NCBI GenBank assembly: GCA_028015205.1
Contig: JAPWFG010000023.1
Span: 2,480,001-2,544,000 of the forward strand
From: Mytilisepta virgata
Taxonomy: Eukaryota; Mollusca; Bivalvia; Mytilida; Mytilidae
DNA: 64,000 bases
Reading direction: 5' to 3'
A model generated the notes under the pieces. The model made no database searches, was not told where the DNA came from, and saw only the letters and a list, made by a program, of their open reading frames with translations. Positions 48,011 to 60,800 of the stretch are shown piece after piece. Both the position numbers and the translations under genes were made by a program. Within the stretch, counting starts at the first letter, position 1. The number at the start of each line of letters is the position of its first letter.

Positions 48011-48172
48011 ACCTAAGGAGCAATAAAAAAAAACGTAATCCATTGGGCAGACAAACCCAGGAAGACAAATGAACAACCACAAGCACAACAAATAAACACA
48101 GAAAACTAAAAAACAATGAACAACACGAACTCCTATAAAAACCAGGAGTGAACCCAGGTGCTCCGGAAGGGT
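48011..48172 (-). repeat. Dispersed repeat family B, copy 2
   Basis: Matches 11979-12140 closely (AACAACCACAAGCACAACAA, CGAACTCCTATAAAAACCAG) and stops at GCTCCGGAAGGGTTA. Confidence 0.8.
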
Positions 48173-49537
48173 TATTCGAAAATCGATGCCAATCCTCTTA
48201 ATAACCGCCCACTACAATATCAGTCACCTATGAAAAGTTCTAGTTTTTCGGTTAGTATTTGGCGGTTTTTAAATTTTCCGATAATGAAGGAATTCTACAT
48301 GCGTTTGAATGTAAAAACTTTTAATTTAAAGCGCACAAATCATTTTACAGGCTTGAAAAAGTGTGATATGTTTCAAAGTGAAATTAGTTTTTTTTAGATA
48401 TTTTACAAAACTGTTGCAAATAGATTTCAGCGCTTTTCAATCATTGCGGACTCCAACGTCACGATAAACGAAATCGGAACTACTTGCACAACAGCACACT
48501 GGAATGGCGTTTTTCATTATGAAACAAACTGTGATGATTCCTTCCTCCATTCATTTGGCAAAATAGTTCCACGCTTTGGACGACTGAAATTTAATTTCAC
48601 GATATATTTCTCAAAACTATTAAATATTATTTGATGAAAACATGTAAAAAACTTTATTAAGTGGTCGATAAAATGATCTACATGTACTAGTATTAAAATA
48701 TATATTCATCCAGGCACGCGTAACAAAAAGAGGACAAGACCTTGTCCTGTGTGAACCCTTTCCCGGCGGAGTAATATTACGGAACGGATATGACCCTGCT
48801 ACCCAGGTGGTTGCACGTCTGACTTGTTCAAGGCATAGAAAAAATGTCCTCCTTATTCCGTGGATAGCATAAGTCAGGCGCACTTGATCAGTCCGTGTGA
48901 TGTGCGTGCGAAATGCAATTAACCAGATTTAGTACTGCCTTCGTTTGTGACGTGACAATTACTCCTTACACTACATGATCTCCACATATATGGAGTCTTG
49001 CAACTTGTGTCGCATGTGTGTTTAGTGCGCTGATTGCACGCCACACACAGAAATAGAATGTGAGATGTACTTCTGTCTTGCGGGTCGCACAATTAACAAG
49101 CAAGGAATACTTGCGTAGTAGTTTTGAGTCGCATTACGCGTAAAAAGGCCATCCGTCTGTCGTGCATCTTATTGTCATCGCAAATCTCCTACTATCCGTG
49201 CTCCTTACTTGGTCAATGTGTACAAAAGGAGTATGATCCCTTACGTACTATACGCGTTCGTAATTTTTCATAAGGTCCGTAGAATTTGCATGTGCAGGAC
49301 TAAAAGTCTCAACAGCCAGTGTACGACCTTCTACGGTGCTTAAAACACGCGCGTGACGCGTGAGTCTCAAACACGTGATTCCAGATTTTCCCTCGTAAAC
49401 TGCTCGTAGTACATATGTAGCATATATGGATGGTTGTGAGGTAGGCTTAAATACACTAAATTAAAAATTCATAATAAACATAAAAAACACTTTTACAATG
49501 AAATCGATGAAAGACACAACATTTTGTCTAACTAGCC
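48173..49537 (+). other. Intergenic, CpG-richer stretch
   Basis: From about 48700 to 49400 the DNA is less AT-rich and has many CG pairs (for example ACACGCGCGTGACGCGTG near 49346). The minus-strand frame 48620-48883 has no recognised similarity. Nothing else supported. Confidence 0.4.
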
Positions 49538-49803
49538 TTAGGCAGCAACCATTTAATTTTTATTGGGGTGGGGCTAGGATGAATCTTTTTGATCCGGCCT
49601 ATTTTTCCTCCGAAATCTTGGTCCTGGATTTCAAATTTTTCGTTTTCATTTAAACCAAACAATTTCCCGATTAACACGGGTCTTGCATTCTTGCTTTTTA
49701 TTTTGCCAAGGTCCTGGTCCTGCCTTTTTATTTCAAATTTCATCCTAGCCAACCCCCCCCCCCCCCCCCCCCCCAAATAAAAATTAAAGTGATTGCTCCC
49801 TTA
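49538..49803 (+). mobile_element. TIR element with poly-C/G end
   Basis: Ends GGCAGCAACCATTTAATTTT and, inverted, GGGAGCAATCACTTTAATTT, both running into TTATT and G runs. The inside has CTTGGTCCTGGATTTCAAAT and GGTCCTGGTCCTGCC. A fragment of the same family is at 23780-23900. Open frames on both strands are artefacts of it. Confidence 0.72.
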
Positions 49804-51640
49804 GTCTCGAACATAAAAAAGAGATGTTAATAGTACAAAATATTTTTAACTTGCAGTTACACCTATATTATTATGCTACTTCAGGGTAGAATTTTCTTTT
49901 TCTATCCTTTTTAGGCACAACAAATAAATTACACATCTATAATACTAAATTTACGAATTAGCCGCATAGGCGCCAAAATGCGTGGTTTAAAATAAACGAT
50001 GTATGGTTCAGATTATAAAGGTTATTATCGGATTTGACAATCTGCATTTATAAATTTAAACTGCAGTTTTATTTATGTGCAAATGGAATTTTTATGCACT
50101 TTTCCGATATGAATTCTCCCAACATATCCTTTAGAAGGTTCTCGAATGCACCATTTTAACACATTGATTTAAATAAATAAGTATGCACATATTTTAAATG
50201 TCTTTCTGTTTGAAATTACGGAAAAAGAATAAAACAAATTAAAAACATTCTCCTTCGAGTGGGATGTTTCCGCTTCATGGATTGTTTTTCTACAATAACC
50301 AATTTCTCCTAACTGTAAAGGTTATGAACTTTGAAGATTATAAAGAAGTAAGGTAAAGTTCAGAGGAATTCTTAACTGTTTTTTGGATTGCTCGGATGTT
50401 TACCTTGCACAAAGTGATAAAACCAACCATTAACTATTTTCACATTATTTGTTATTTGACCTGTCTAAATATATCTCTACCATACAATTCTCTGTAATCC
50501 CTAGATAAAAATATTTTTAACAAATGGTCATCTTTATCATTAACGGCGAAATTTATCTCGGACATCTTTGATAAATATAAACGTGGACAGCACACGCAGC
50601 CACACACTAAAAATGCTTTTATCGTCTGATTATTGGATATATTTGTGAATTAAGCCTCACTTGCCCTGCCCATGATGGCAATGGAACAATTATTTTCCAA
50701 AAATTTGCTCTACCAAACTCACGGCATCTTTTGAAAAATTCATCCGCCACTAAGGAAATGTTTACTTTCATATTTATTCTGAAGGAAAAAGGTAATGCAC
50801 TATGAAATATGTATTAAATGAACTTTTCATCAAGTTCCAGTTCAGAATTAATTTTAACAATAAAAATATTGACAATTTATGTGGTTGTGTTTTCGTCATA
50901 GATTTTGATTTTGATGGAACCTTAAGGTCCATTTTGGTAATTCTACGTGGCATACAATCTACTTCATCAGTGGATACATCTTCGGTAGTAACGAACAGCC
51001 GCATATGACAATTGGGTCGCGTTGACCTACATTTCACGCTTCATTGACTTTGGTTAAAGTTTGCATTAACATCCATTTCTGGAATACTACATCATATATA
51101 GACATGAAACTATCAGTTGATACCACCTACTTGACAAGAAAGTTTATGGGAAGCCAACCACAACATCCATATTGAGTTCCTGTTCCATAAATAACATGGC
51201 CGCAACAACTTTTTATAGTCAATATGGCCACCATAAAAAAAAAATGGTTATTTTCCCGCGCCCGCGCGGGTTCAATGTCTAGTATACAGTTAAAATAGAG
51301 AGAAACCCAACACTTTTTTTATTTTTTAGGTCATACATGTATCCCTATTGTATTTATTATATATGTAGGCTTTTTACTTCACGTTTTTCATTAGTCAATA
51401 GTAAACTTCATTAAATTAAAACACAAAATAGGAGTTGAAGTTATATGTTTAGCATTGATTAGCCGATGACCATTAAAAGATACTTATCTTAACAAAGTAT
51501 GTTTGAAATTTTAACAAGATATATTGAGCACATCCATTTGAAATTTTTAGAATAATTATGAATATTTACACTGGAAACAATAATAAAAATGTTTTCATGT
51601 TCTTATTAATAGAATTTCATTTTTTTTAAGTAGAAAGGCT
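49804..51640 (+). other. Intergenic, possible E-I scraps
   Basis: Mostly AT-rich. At 51010-51250 words like TTCATTGACTTTGGTTAAAG and ATATGGCCACCATAAAA resemble E-I and E-III units. The minus-strand 87-codon frame at 50774-51037 borders this and has no recognised family. Confidence 0.4.
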
Positions 51641-51751
51641 ATGTTATGTTCCTTTCTCATGAATTTGTCTTTACCTTTAAATTTCGATTTTACGGACTTT
51701 TCCCACCGTTTTGTCTCTTCGGTTTTCATTCTATTAACCTGTACACAGGAA

Positions 51752-53314
51752 TATATGGGTCATTTTCAAAAAAGTCCATTTTCCTGTCCACCTATGTTAA
51801 AAAAATATTCAGACACAATGGCATTATTTTTTTGTGCTTAAACAAAAGTTCGCATTTTTTTCAAATCGGCACATCTAGAATGAGAACGATTTTCTCCTTG
51901 CGATCCAAAATAAATTGATTTTGACGCTCAATATTGAGCAATTTGCGTGTGTCCGGACTGAGGGAACCATGTTTGCACATTATTTTTCAATGATTTTTTG
52001 TATGTTTTCAAATCGGCAACATTATTTTTTTGAATAGCATATAATTGAATTTTAACAAGAAAGTAAAGTCTTGAATATATATATATATATCTGCTCATAA
52101 AAAAGTAAATTATGTTGGCGTCCATGAAATGCATGTCTGTCCTGTTACCGGTGCTAAATTTGCAGAGCAATAATTTTTGCCTGCAAATACGAATATCTTC
52201 TATGATGAAATCAAAAGTAGAAGTATTTTCCAAATTACAACCAAAACAATAGAACGTTAGAAGAAACAGAAGCGAAGTTATAACCAGAAAAGTAAGCCAA
52301 ACTGATAGCGTACCCTTTTAAAATGTCTATCATGTTACCAACAAATTTATACATTACTACACCCATACGTTCTCAAAAGTGTCACTAACTGTTTGGAAAC
52401 AAAGAACGCTAACTTAAAAAACCATACACCGATGTAAGGGGAGCTGTTATTTCGAAATATAATCAATAAACATATAATTTTGTCCATCCTGTTACTGTCT
52501 ATCCTGTTACCTTGAATAAAGTAACAGGATAGACAGATTAAGTATAAGAATAAACAACTATGTATCTGTAGACATTATGAAATATTTGAAAATGAATTTA
52601 AACATTTGATAGTCTACATATCTTTAAGAAAAAACAAACAACTATGCAAGGGGAGCTGTTGTTTTGCAATAGAATCAATAAACATATAATTTTGTCTATC
52701 CTGTTACTGTCTGTCCTGTTACCCCAACTTGGTAACTGGATAGACAAATATGTATATGTAAACCTTCGATGTCCGTTCCTGTTACCATAGAAAATAGCGT
52801 TTTACTAAAATTATATGTAATCAAAGAACTAAGTGATGGATTGATTCAAAAGTCCAATATAAGCCGAATATAAGGAAGTGCTTCAGTTGGTTTTGCGTTG
52901 ATTGTAGCAATTTTTGCAGCATTTGAAAATCTATTTTTAGATAGTTTTTTCAGGACACAATATTAAATGATATTTTTACCCCGTTAATGCAAAGAAATTA
53001 AATATTCTGTTATTGTTTTCTGAAGCACCACTAACATACCTTTGAGAAATAATCAATACGTTTTTCACATTTTTCCTGTTGATAGTAAAAAATTTCTCAC
53101 AAATGTTGTAACAGGATAGACAAAATTTTGCACCATCAGTCGAAAGTGTGTCAATAATATTTTTATCTTATGTCATTAAGATTGCATATTTGAGTATTTT
53201 GTTCAAGAAGTATCATATATTTTCAAAGTTTAATAAATATGATGATTCAAACAAATTGTTTTTTCTCAATTTTGCAATGTTAAAAATGCACATTTTTTGA
53301 AAATGACCCATATA
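51752..53314 (+). mobile_element. 1.56-kb element with 22-bp perfect TIRs
   Basis: Left TIR 51752-51773 (TATATGGGTCATTTTC then A6) is the exact inverse of 53293-53314. TA at the outer edges suits a TA target. Inside, the word GTCTATCCTGTTAC or its inverse recurs in both directions at about 52135, 52480, 52495, 52515, 52689, 52704, 52729, 52777 and 53108, and a block of about 200 bp is duplicated (about 52436 and 52638). No transposase frame found; longest open frames are near 100 codons with no motif. Confidence 0.8.
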
Positions 53315-53576
53315 AGAATGCTTGAGTGTTTTTCGACAATATATTTGTTGAATTTTGCTGATGCATTTTACAGCAGACATTTGGCATTCCAATTGGCAAT
53401 TTTGTAACTCTCATCGCCAATAAATATTCATATCCATACAAGGCAGAATTCATTAAAACTCATCTACTCAAACCAGCTTGAAATTAAAGACGCCACAGAA
53501 ACACCTGAGTCATGCAGCTGCATTGCAGATTCTGGTAATGGCGTCAACTACGATCAAAGCACCATAACACCATAAC

Positions 53577-53947
53577 TAAGGCCACACCAAATTTATTTTT
53601 AGTTCTTTGGATTTTGCCGCTACAATTTTTTGGATTTTGTAAATTTTAAGAAAAAAAATGTTGCCGCTTCGTTTTGTAACAATGCTGAAAATTCGCCCCA
53701 ACTATTCATTTTTCAAAAAATTACAAATAAAAAGTGTTCGCCCGCTCTTAAAATATGGTGAAAAATAGGGATTTTTTCCATTTTTTACAATATTTTAGTT
53801 ATAAAAATTGTGCTAAACGTAAATTTGATCTTCGCCTGAAAAAAAACTAGTCCTCAAGAAAAGAAATTACAATTAAAAAATCGCTCGCTCGCACCTATTT
53901 TTGCCATAAAGAATCCAAAGAACGAAAAATTAATTTGGTGTGGCCTA
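53577..53947 (+). mobile_element. MITE with ~40-bp TIRs
   Basis: Starts TAAGGCCACACCAAATTTAT then TTTTAGTTCTTTGGATTTTG; ends with the near-perfect inverse (CAAAGAACGAAAAATTAATT then TGGTGTGGCCTA). Internal GCTCGC words. No coding capacity. Confidence 0.85.
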
Positions 53948-54814
53948 ATTTTGCACTGTTGATACGCTATTTTTCGCGCTCTTTCTGACTTTCTGGGAAG
54001 AAGATAACCATTATTCAATAAACAACTCAAGTTTAAACTTGTATTACAAATTGACATTATTAGCTTCAGAACATGAGAAGGGCCGTCCAAAAATCGATCT
54101 TGATTGGGGTTTACATTCTTATTACAGAGTGGGTTTCCATTTTTGTTATAGGGAAAGCACCAAAATTACAGTCATGCACATGAAACAAAAATTACGTAGA
54201 CCGTCGTTCTTTAAACGATCACAAAATATGATAATCCGCCGACAAAACCAATAACAAGACGTCGGCCTAGTGATATTTTCAAATACGGAGATCTTTAATG
54301 GATTAAATTAATACACGAATAGTAACTAAACGACTTTCACTACGCTAAATCGTGTCTTTAATGAATTCCCGTCCACGGGAATCACATTTTCACACCACAA
54401 CTTCAATAGAAAACGTAATTACCAATTCCTTTTAATTCTGAACTCTTCAAACTAATTCCAATTACTTTTCTCAACTTATATTCAGTACTTCTCTGTATCT
54501 GTAAATTCTATGTATTTATATGTCCCCTAACATCCCTCAAACACTAATTTTAAGTACTCGACTGAGGTTACTGATGTTATTAAGTACTTCCTTAAAACCC
54601 ATTTAAATTAAGTACTTTCATAAAACTAACTGCATGATTATTTACATTTCGACTTTGAAAAAAATGTTTTAGCCTTGTACTTCCCTGAAATATCGCCGCT
54701 TATATAGGGGTGCATTTAATTATAATTGTTCACACTGGAATATGGGATTTGTTCAAATAATGATTTGGCTTTTCGTCCTGTTTTGTCGAAAAAACAATCC
54801 GACGAAAAATGTGA

Positions 54815-57800
54815 TCACACTAATCCAAGACTTTTCTGTACCTCCTTAACCCTGGTTTCCATCTCAGTTCGTATTTTTAGTAATTTCAAATCTCTACTTC
54901 TCGGCTCTTGCATGCAATTTTTCCACTGTGGTACTTTCGGACATTCTCGGTAGTGATGCATGACAACATTATGTGATGAAAGAAAGTATCTGAAAAGAGA
55001 GTGATGGTTTCAAACTTTAATAATTCGTAGGGGTTATAGAGTTATATTCGATTATTTTATACCGAGCTATAGCGAGGTATACACTAAGAATATAACAGTC
55101 CAACCCATGTGTAAATGACCACAACTCCATAACCCCATGAATTATTCTAATATGACAAATACGCTAATTTTGGTCATATGAGTTGTCCTAAATGTATCCG
55201 AAATTTGTCACAATTTGGCTGTTCCCTTTCTCTTACGATTAATATGGTGCAATCTGCCCTTTTAAATTAAAAAAACAGATTTTGAATTAAAATTTTTTCG
55301 AAAGATAGCCATGTACACAGTCAAATTATATAATTCATCATTTACACAAGAAAAAATAATACAACGCATGTTTAACGGAGTTACCGGTAGCCGTCACGTT
55401 ATTCAAAAAGCAAGATGGCGCGGCCTATGTAAATGTGTATTGTAGTGTACAACATTGTCATAATTTTTGTTGTACACAGCTAGGCTGTACATTCGTGTGG
55501 CAAAAGACACTTTTTGTCATTAAAGCTTATCAAATTCGCTTTTACATAAAAGCCTCTACACGCATGTGCTAAAAGTGGATATACCGGCTAATATATCGTT
55601 TGACGATATTTCGGTTTTAATGCTGCTGATGAGAGGTAACTCATTGAAATGCGTCGTATACAGCATAGTATAAATTTACTATATCTAATATTAGTATTTT
55701 TGAATTGTTATTTTTTTTTAGTACGTCATATTAGAATTTTATATATTATAACACGTGCTCACAACATGCTTTCTTTTATTCTCATGAGTTTATAAATATT
55801 CTATGGTACCAAATAGAATAATGGTCAAACACAAGAGAATGCAAAAGAAAAACAAAATTACAACAGTTGTGTTCAAGGCCGAAAATGTTTAAACTGGAAG
55901 CTAAATAAACCAAAAGGTTGAGGAGCAGGTCCAAATAACCAAACGGGTAAAAACAAAACCATCTAAGGACAGAGTTATGCATGAGAGAAATATTCATTAT
56001 TACCACACAGCTTAAAACATTCATAAAAGTATCAATTTACCAGTTTTATAGAAATAATATGGACTGGGCTGGTGATACTGTGGTAGATTTGGACACCTAA
56101 AATAGGGACATTTCTCAGCTGTACTAACATAATATGCTATGATGCTAATTTTAATGCATAAAATATCCATTTCTCGTCGATTTACGACTCAGTTGTGCTT
56201 AAGGCCAAAAATGTTAAAATCCGAAATAATATACATGGTTGTAAAGAGCAGATTCACCTACAGAACAGCTCTGCAAAGAATACTTTGTTCTCCTCTGTAT
56301 ATCGCTTTGTGTTTATTTATTCTACATTGGGTAGAGGTATAAGGGAGGGGGGTTTGAGATCTCACAAATCATGTTTAACCTCGCCGCAATTTTGCGCCTG
56401 TCCCTAGCCAGGAACCTCTATCCTTTGTTAGTATTGTGTGATTTTTTAATTTTTGTTCATTTGTATGTTTCGGAGATTAGTGTGCCGTCCATTTCGCTGA
56501 ACAAGTATGCACTATTGTTTAGGGGTCAGCTGAAGCCCGCCTCCGGGTGCGGGATTTTCTCGCAGAGTTAAAGACCCATTGGTAGCCTTGAGCTGTTTTC
56601 TGCTCCTTGATTGGTTTGTTGACCTCTTTGAAACATTCCCCGTTTCCATTCTCTATTCTATTTAGTTAATGATATATTTGAAGGATAATTTTTACCAATA
56701 TACAATATGTCCATTGTGGGAAAATATACAATTTATTTGTAAAAGCCTGAGAACCGTGAAGATCTAAGAATAAGACCATGATTAAATGAGATAATTTTCT
56801 ATTTGCTGAAACTTAAAACAATTCATCATGACATAAAGTTAAACAAACACCATTCACCTTTTATATTTTTCTTTTGGTGTAAATGTGTGTGTCGTAGCTT
56901 CTTTTATTCTGCTTGGAATGTAAATATTCTTGAAACATTCAACACGAGGCTCTGTTCTCTGGACGTATTTAGTTAAATAGAGATCGCCACTTCCGGTGTC
57001 TCCCCAATCCAAAATAAAGAAGGAGACGTTGAATGTAAATCCAGCAGCATCAGGATATTTTGGCAATAACTCTGTCTGAAATAAAACAACTTCAATACAG
57101 ATTTCTTAGTATTGTTTATTTACTTTTTGGAGTTTTTATTTTAGGCGTTTTGCAGTCTCCGCTGAACTTATTCACTATTTATTAACATGAAGGCAACGGT
57201 CGTTTTATGGTGTGCGTAAATGCTCATGCAATGTTCAAGCCTGCTTATCTCTCGCACGCACAACAATTGATAAATTCAAATCTCATTATTATGTTTTGTT
57301 TTAAAAAAAATCCAAGAATGTGAATTGTTGTAATACTATTTCTTTGCTGTGATTGTTTATTTATACTAAATTTCAATATGAGTATAGCTGCAAAATCCGC
57401 TCTGGACTAATTTTCAATCTCTTTCATAACCAATTTACGCTCGGAACAGATTTTTCAACCAAAATTGTATGTATATAAACAAGGCAATACACACACATGA
57501 AACGGGAAATATTCAGTCATCGAATACCATTCCCAAATTTTGAAATTAACCCATATATTGTTGAAATTTGACAATAACCATTTGTAATGAATTAGAGAGA
57601 TAAGTTGGCCGGATGCATTTTTCTTTTTCGTCCGTTGAATTGATGTTCTCATTAACTGACATTTACCCGTTTAAATATCTCATTTCATTTCAATCACGTG
57701 GTACACACCAAATAACCCAAAGCATGTTATTTTAAAGAGTACACTGCTTGCAATAAGAGGTTATTTCTAATATGCCGCAATTACAGTCATGCAATCCTTA

Positions 57801-60800
57801 CATTCAACTTAATCCCCAAAACTGTTTAAGGCCTAAAACAGAGGGATTGTCCTTTCTAACATCAATAGAAGGAAAAAAATATTCTATGCAATGATCCATA
57901 GTTGGGAATCCAGAGGGGTCGCCAAAAACATATTTTATTATGGATATATATGATTTTTCATCATAAAATCGTCTATTTTTTTTTTACATTTTTAAATTTT
58001 AAATTTTACGCCACCCCTTTCAAAAATCCTTGATCCGCCCCTGTAATGTATAGAATAAATTATCCGATCAGAAGAAGGGTTACATCCGGTCTAAAATTAT
58101 TATATGGTGACCCCTAACAATTTACACGGTTCTGACTTTTGACTAGACCTGAACCCCTAACAACATACATTTACACGGTCGGAGCTGGATCATGAACTAT
58201 TTATGTCATACCTCCAAAATATCTTTATATTTCTTGAAGTCATCATGAACAATATATTCATCAAAATCTATTATCCCTACATAATCGTAACCCTGTAATT
58301 TTTCTTGACAATTGTACACTCCAACTTGTTTGTCATGCGAAGCCTGGGGAAGGGTGAAACGATATTCCTCAAACCCTCTATCTGGATGACCTGAAATGTT
58401 CGTTAACATATAACATTTATTTTAATCTTATATGTTCATATCAAAATCAAATGCTCATATATACATTTTTCTCCTATTCTTGACGTGTTTAATCGGTGGG
58501 ATAAAAATACATAATATTTTTAATCACTTCCCGATGATTAAATTTCTAGGTGGGAATTTCCGCCGTTTTTTCTACAGTTACTGGAACGATAAACTAGAGA
58601 AATCCCGAAATGATGTATATGTAAACAAACTACATAGCAACGATATTTTCTTGAGGTTTTTGTCGAAAATCATAGGAGAAACAGATTCTCCTTCAATTTA
58701 ATCGTGAGTTATGGAATTTCTCCACCCTCAATAGTTAAATTTTAGATTTTAACACGCTCGCTGAAGGAAAATCTATATTTATATTTGCGCTTCAACGTTT
58801 TGGATTGTTGTTTTGGTTTTTCAACATTTTAGGCCTTGAGCACACCTGATGATTCGTAAATCGACGATATGTGCACATCATGTGCACCAAAATTGGTATC
58901 AAAGACTTTTATACACATAAATCCCAACCGGATTATTTCATTTTGCGAAGTAGCGGGTGCCGTTAATAAGATAAGCTGGGCTATAACTTTCTCTCATTGT
59001 AAGAGCGTTTGAAGACAACCTTTGCCGGTGTAAGACACCCATGTGGAATTATAATAATCAGTCATGGTCTAAGATGTGAGATGAGACAATTCCACCGGAG
59101 GGTTCACATTTTCAAGTCAGAAACGAGGCTTCCCGAGTTTCTGATGATAGAAAATGTGAACCCGAGGGTGGAATTGTCCAGTCTCACATTTTTAACCATA
59201 ACTGATTAGTTTCTCAGATTCCTCCGCTGAAAATTAAAGGTAATAAACATGGCCGCCATGACACAAAAATGTGTTCTCTTTAACTAGTCGACCTACTGCA
59301 AAATAAATTCTATATTCGAAAAGATCGTCATGCATTTTGGTTTTGTACCAAAGGTACAAAACTTTAAAAAGATATCTTTTAGGTTGCGCTTCAGGGGTTT
59401 TCAAATTGAAGCGATGTTAATTTCGGCGTTGTCGTACCATTTGTGCGAAGTTTTGTGTTTTCTGATGTTCTAGCATTGTGATGTGACGTTTTTTTGCATT
59501 GCTCCGTCAAGGTAGGTCATGTGATGTGAGATGCATGAACTCACACGAAGTATACCTGTCCCAAACACCTAGAAATGTGAGAAATCCTTTTCTCTCATTA
59601 CCAGCGGTTGAAGACAACCTTTCCAGTGTTAAACACCCATGTGGAATACACTTTTCTTCCGTTTTGGGGCGTTTTCTATGACAGACATCCCATAACAGAC
59701 AGGTGCACGCGAGCGTGTACCTCATGTGTCGTTCGGCCAATCAGAATTCTTTTGCGATACCTTTGACCAATCAGGCGTAACGTCATTTGACTTCGTCGAA
59801 TGTGCTCATTGAATTTACCTAGGTACAAAAAACCTGAAAATCGAGTATTTACAGAAGAAATAAGTACTTATATATAAATACGCGTTCAAAAGTGAAGAAC
59901 TGGAAAATCTTCATTCAGCGTCTTTCCCCTCGGTCCGCAGCGCTCCACTCGGGAAAGTCGTGAATTTAAAAAAAAAAAACTCGTTGAAGATTTTCCAGTC
60001 TTCACTTTGAACTCGTGTAAGAACCTATTAGTCTTACATTGATGCCACAAAACGTCACGTCCCATTTCATCGACATGATAATGTCAACACGTCGAGAAAA
60101 CACCAACTTTCCCGGATTTGTGCGAAAAATTTCAAAAAGAAATTGCTTAAAAATACAAAACTAATACATGATTGTCATATATACTTTTAGTATTAAACCA
60201 AATTACGTATGATCTTTCACTTCCGATCTATTTCTTGGCATTTTTTCCATCTGTAATGAGAGAAAAGTTATCATATATTTTTCATACAGAAAGATGTAAG
60301 ATAGGGGAATTCATTCCACTTGAGGGATCACATTTTTTATGGTCAGACACGAGGGTTGCCGAGTCTGACCATAAAAAAATGTGATCCAGAGGGAGGAATT
60401 CCCTTATCCTACATCTTTCTGTATGAATGATAAATTTTCTTTCATTACAGACTGAAAAAAATCAAAGAAATAGATTGGTAGCGAGAATGGTCGCCTTGGC
60501 AGAAAAAAAAAATTTCTACAAAAACGAGATATTCTATAGAAAAATTAACACGATATACGTAATTTGGTTATATACTAAAAGTATAAAATTTTAAATAAAA
60601 ATCTAAATGTAAATTATTCAGCAGTTTTCTATCAATAAGCAATAAATCTTTTTTTAATTACTATATACATGTAACTTAATATGACCACAACAGCAACAGG
60701 TCTGTTCACCTCTTCTTGAAGATGCAAACCGATTGTGCCTGCAAATTATTTGCATATAAAACATGATAATAACCGTACGTACACGGATAAAAAAAACTTA

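Noticed and set aside
50774..51037. 87-codon minus-strand frame with polar composition
   Set aside because: Borders E-I-like repeat words and shows no recognised family; a real exon cannot be excluded but is not supported.
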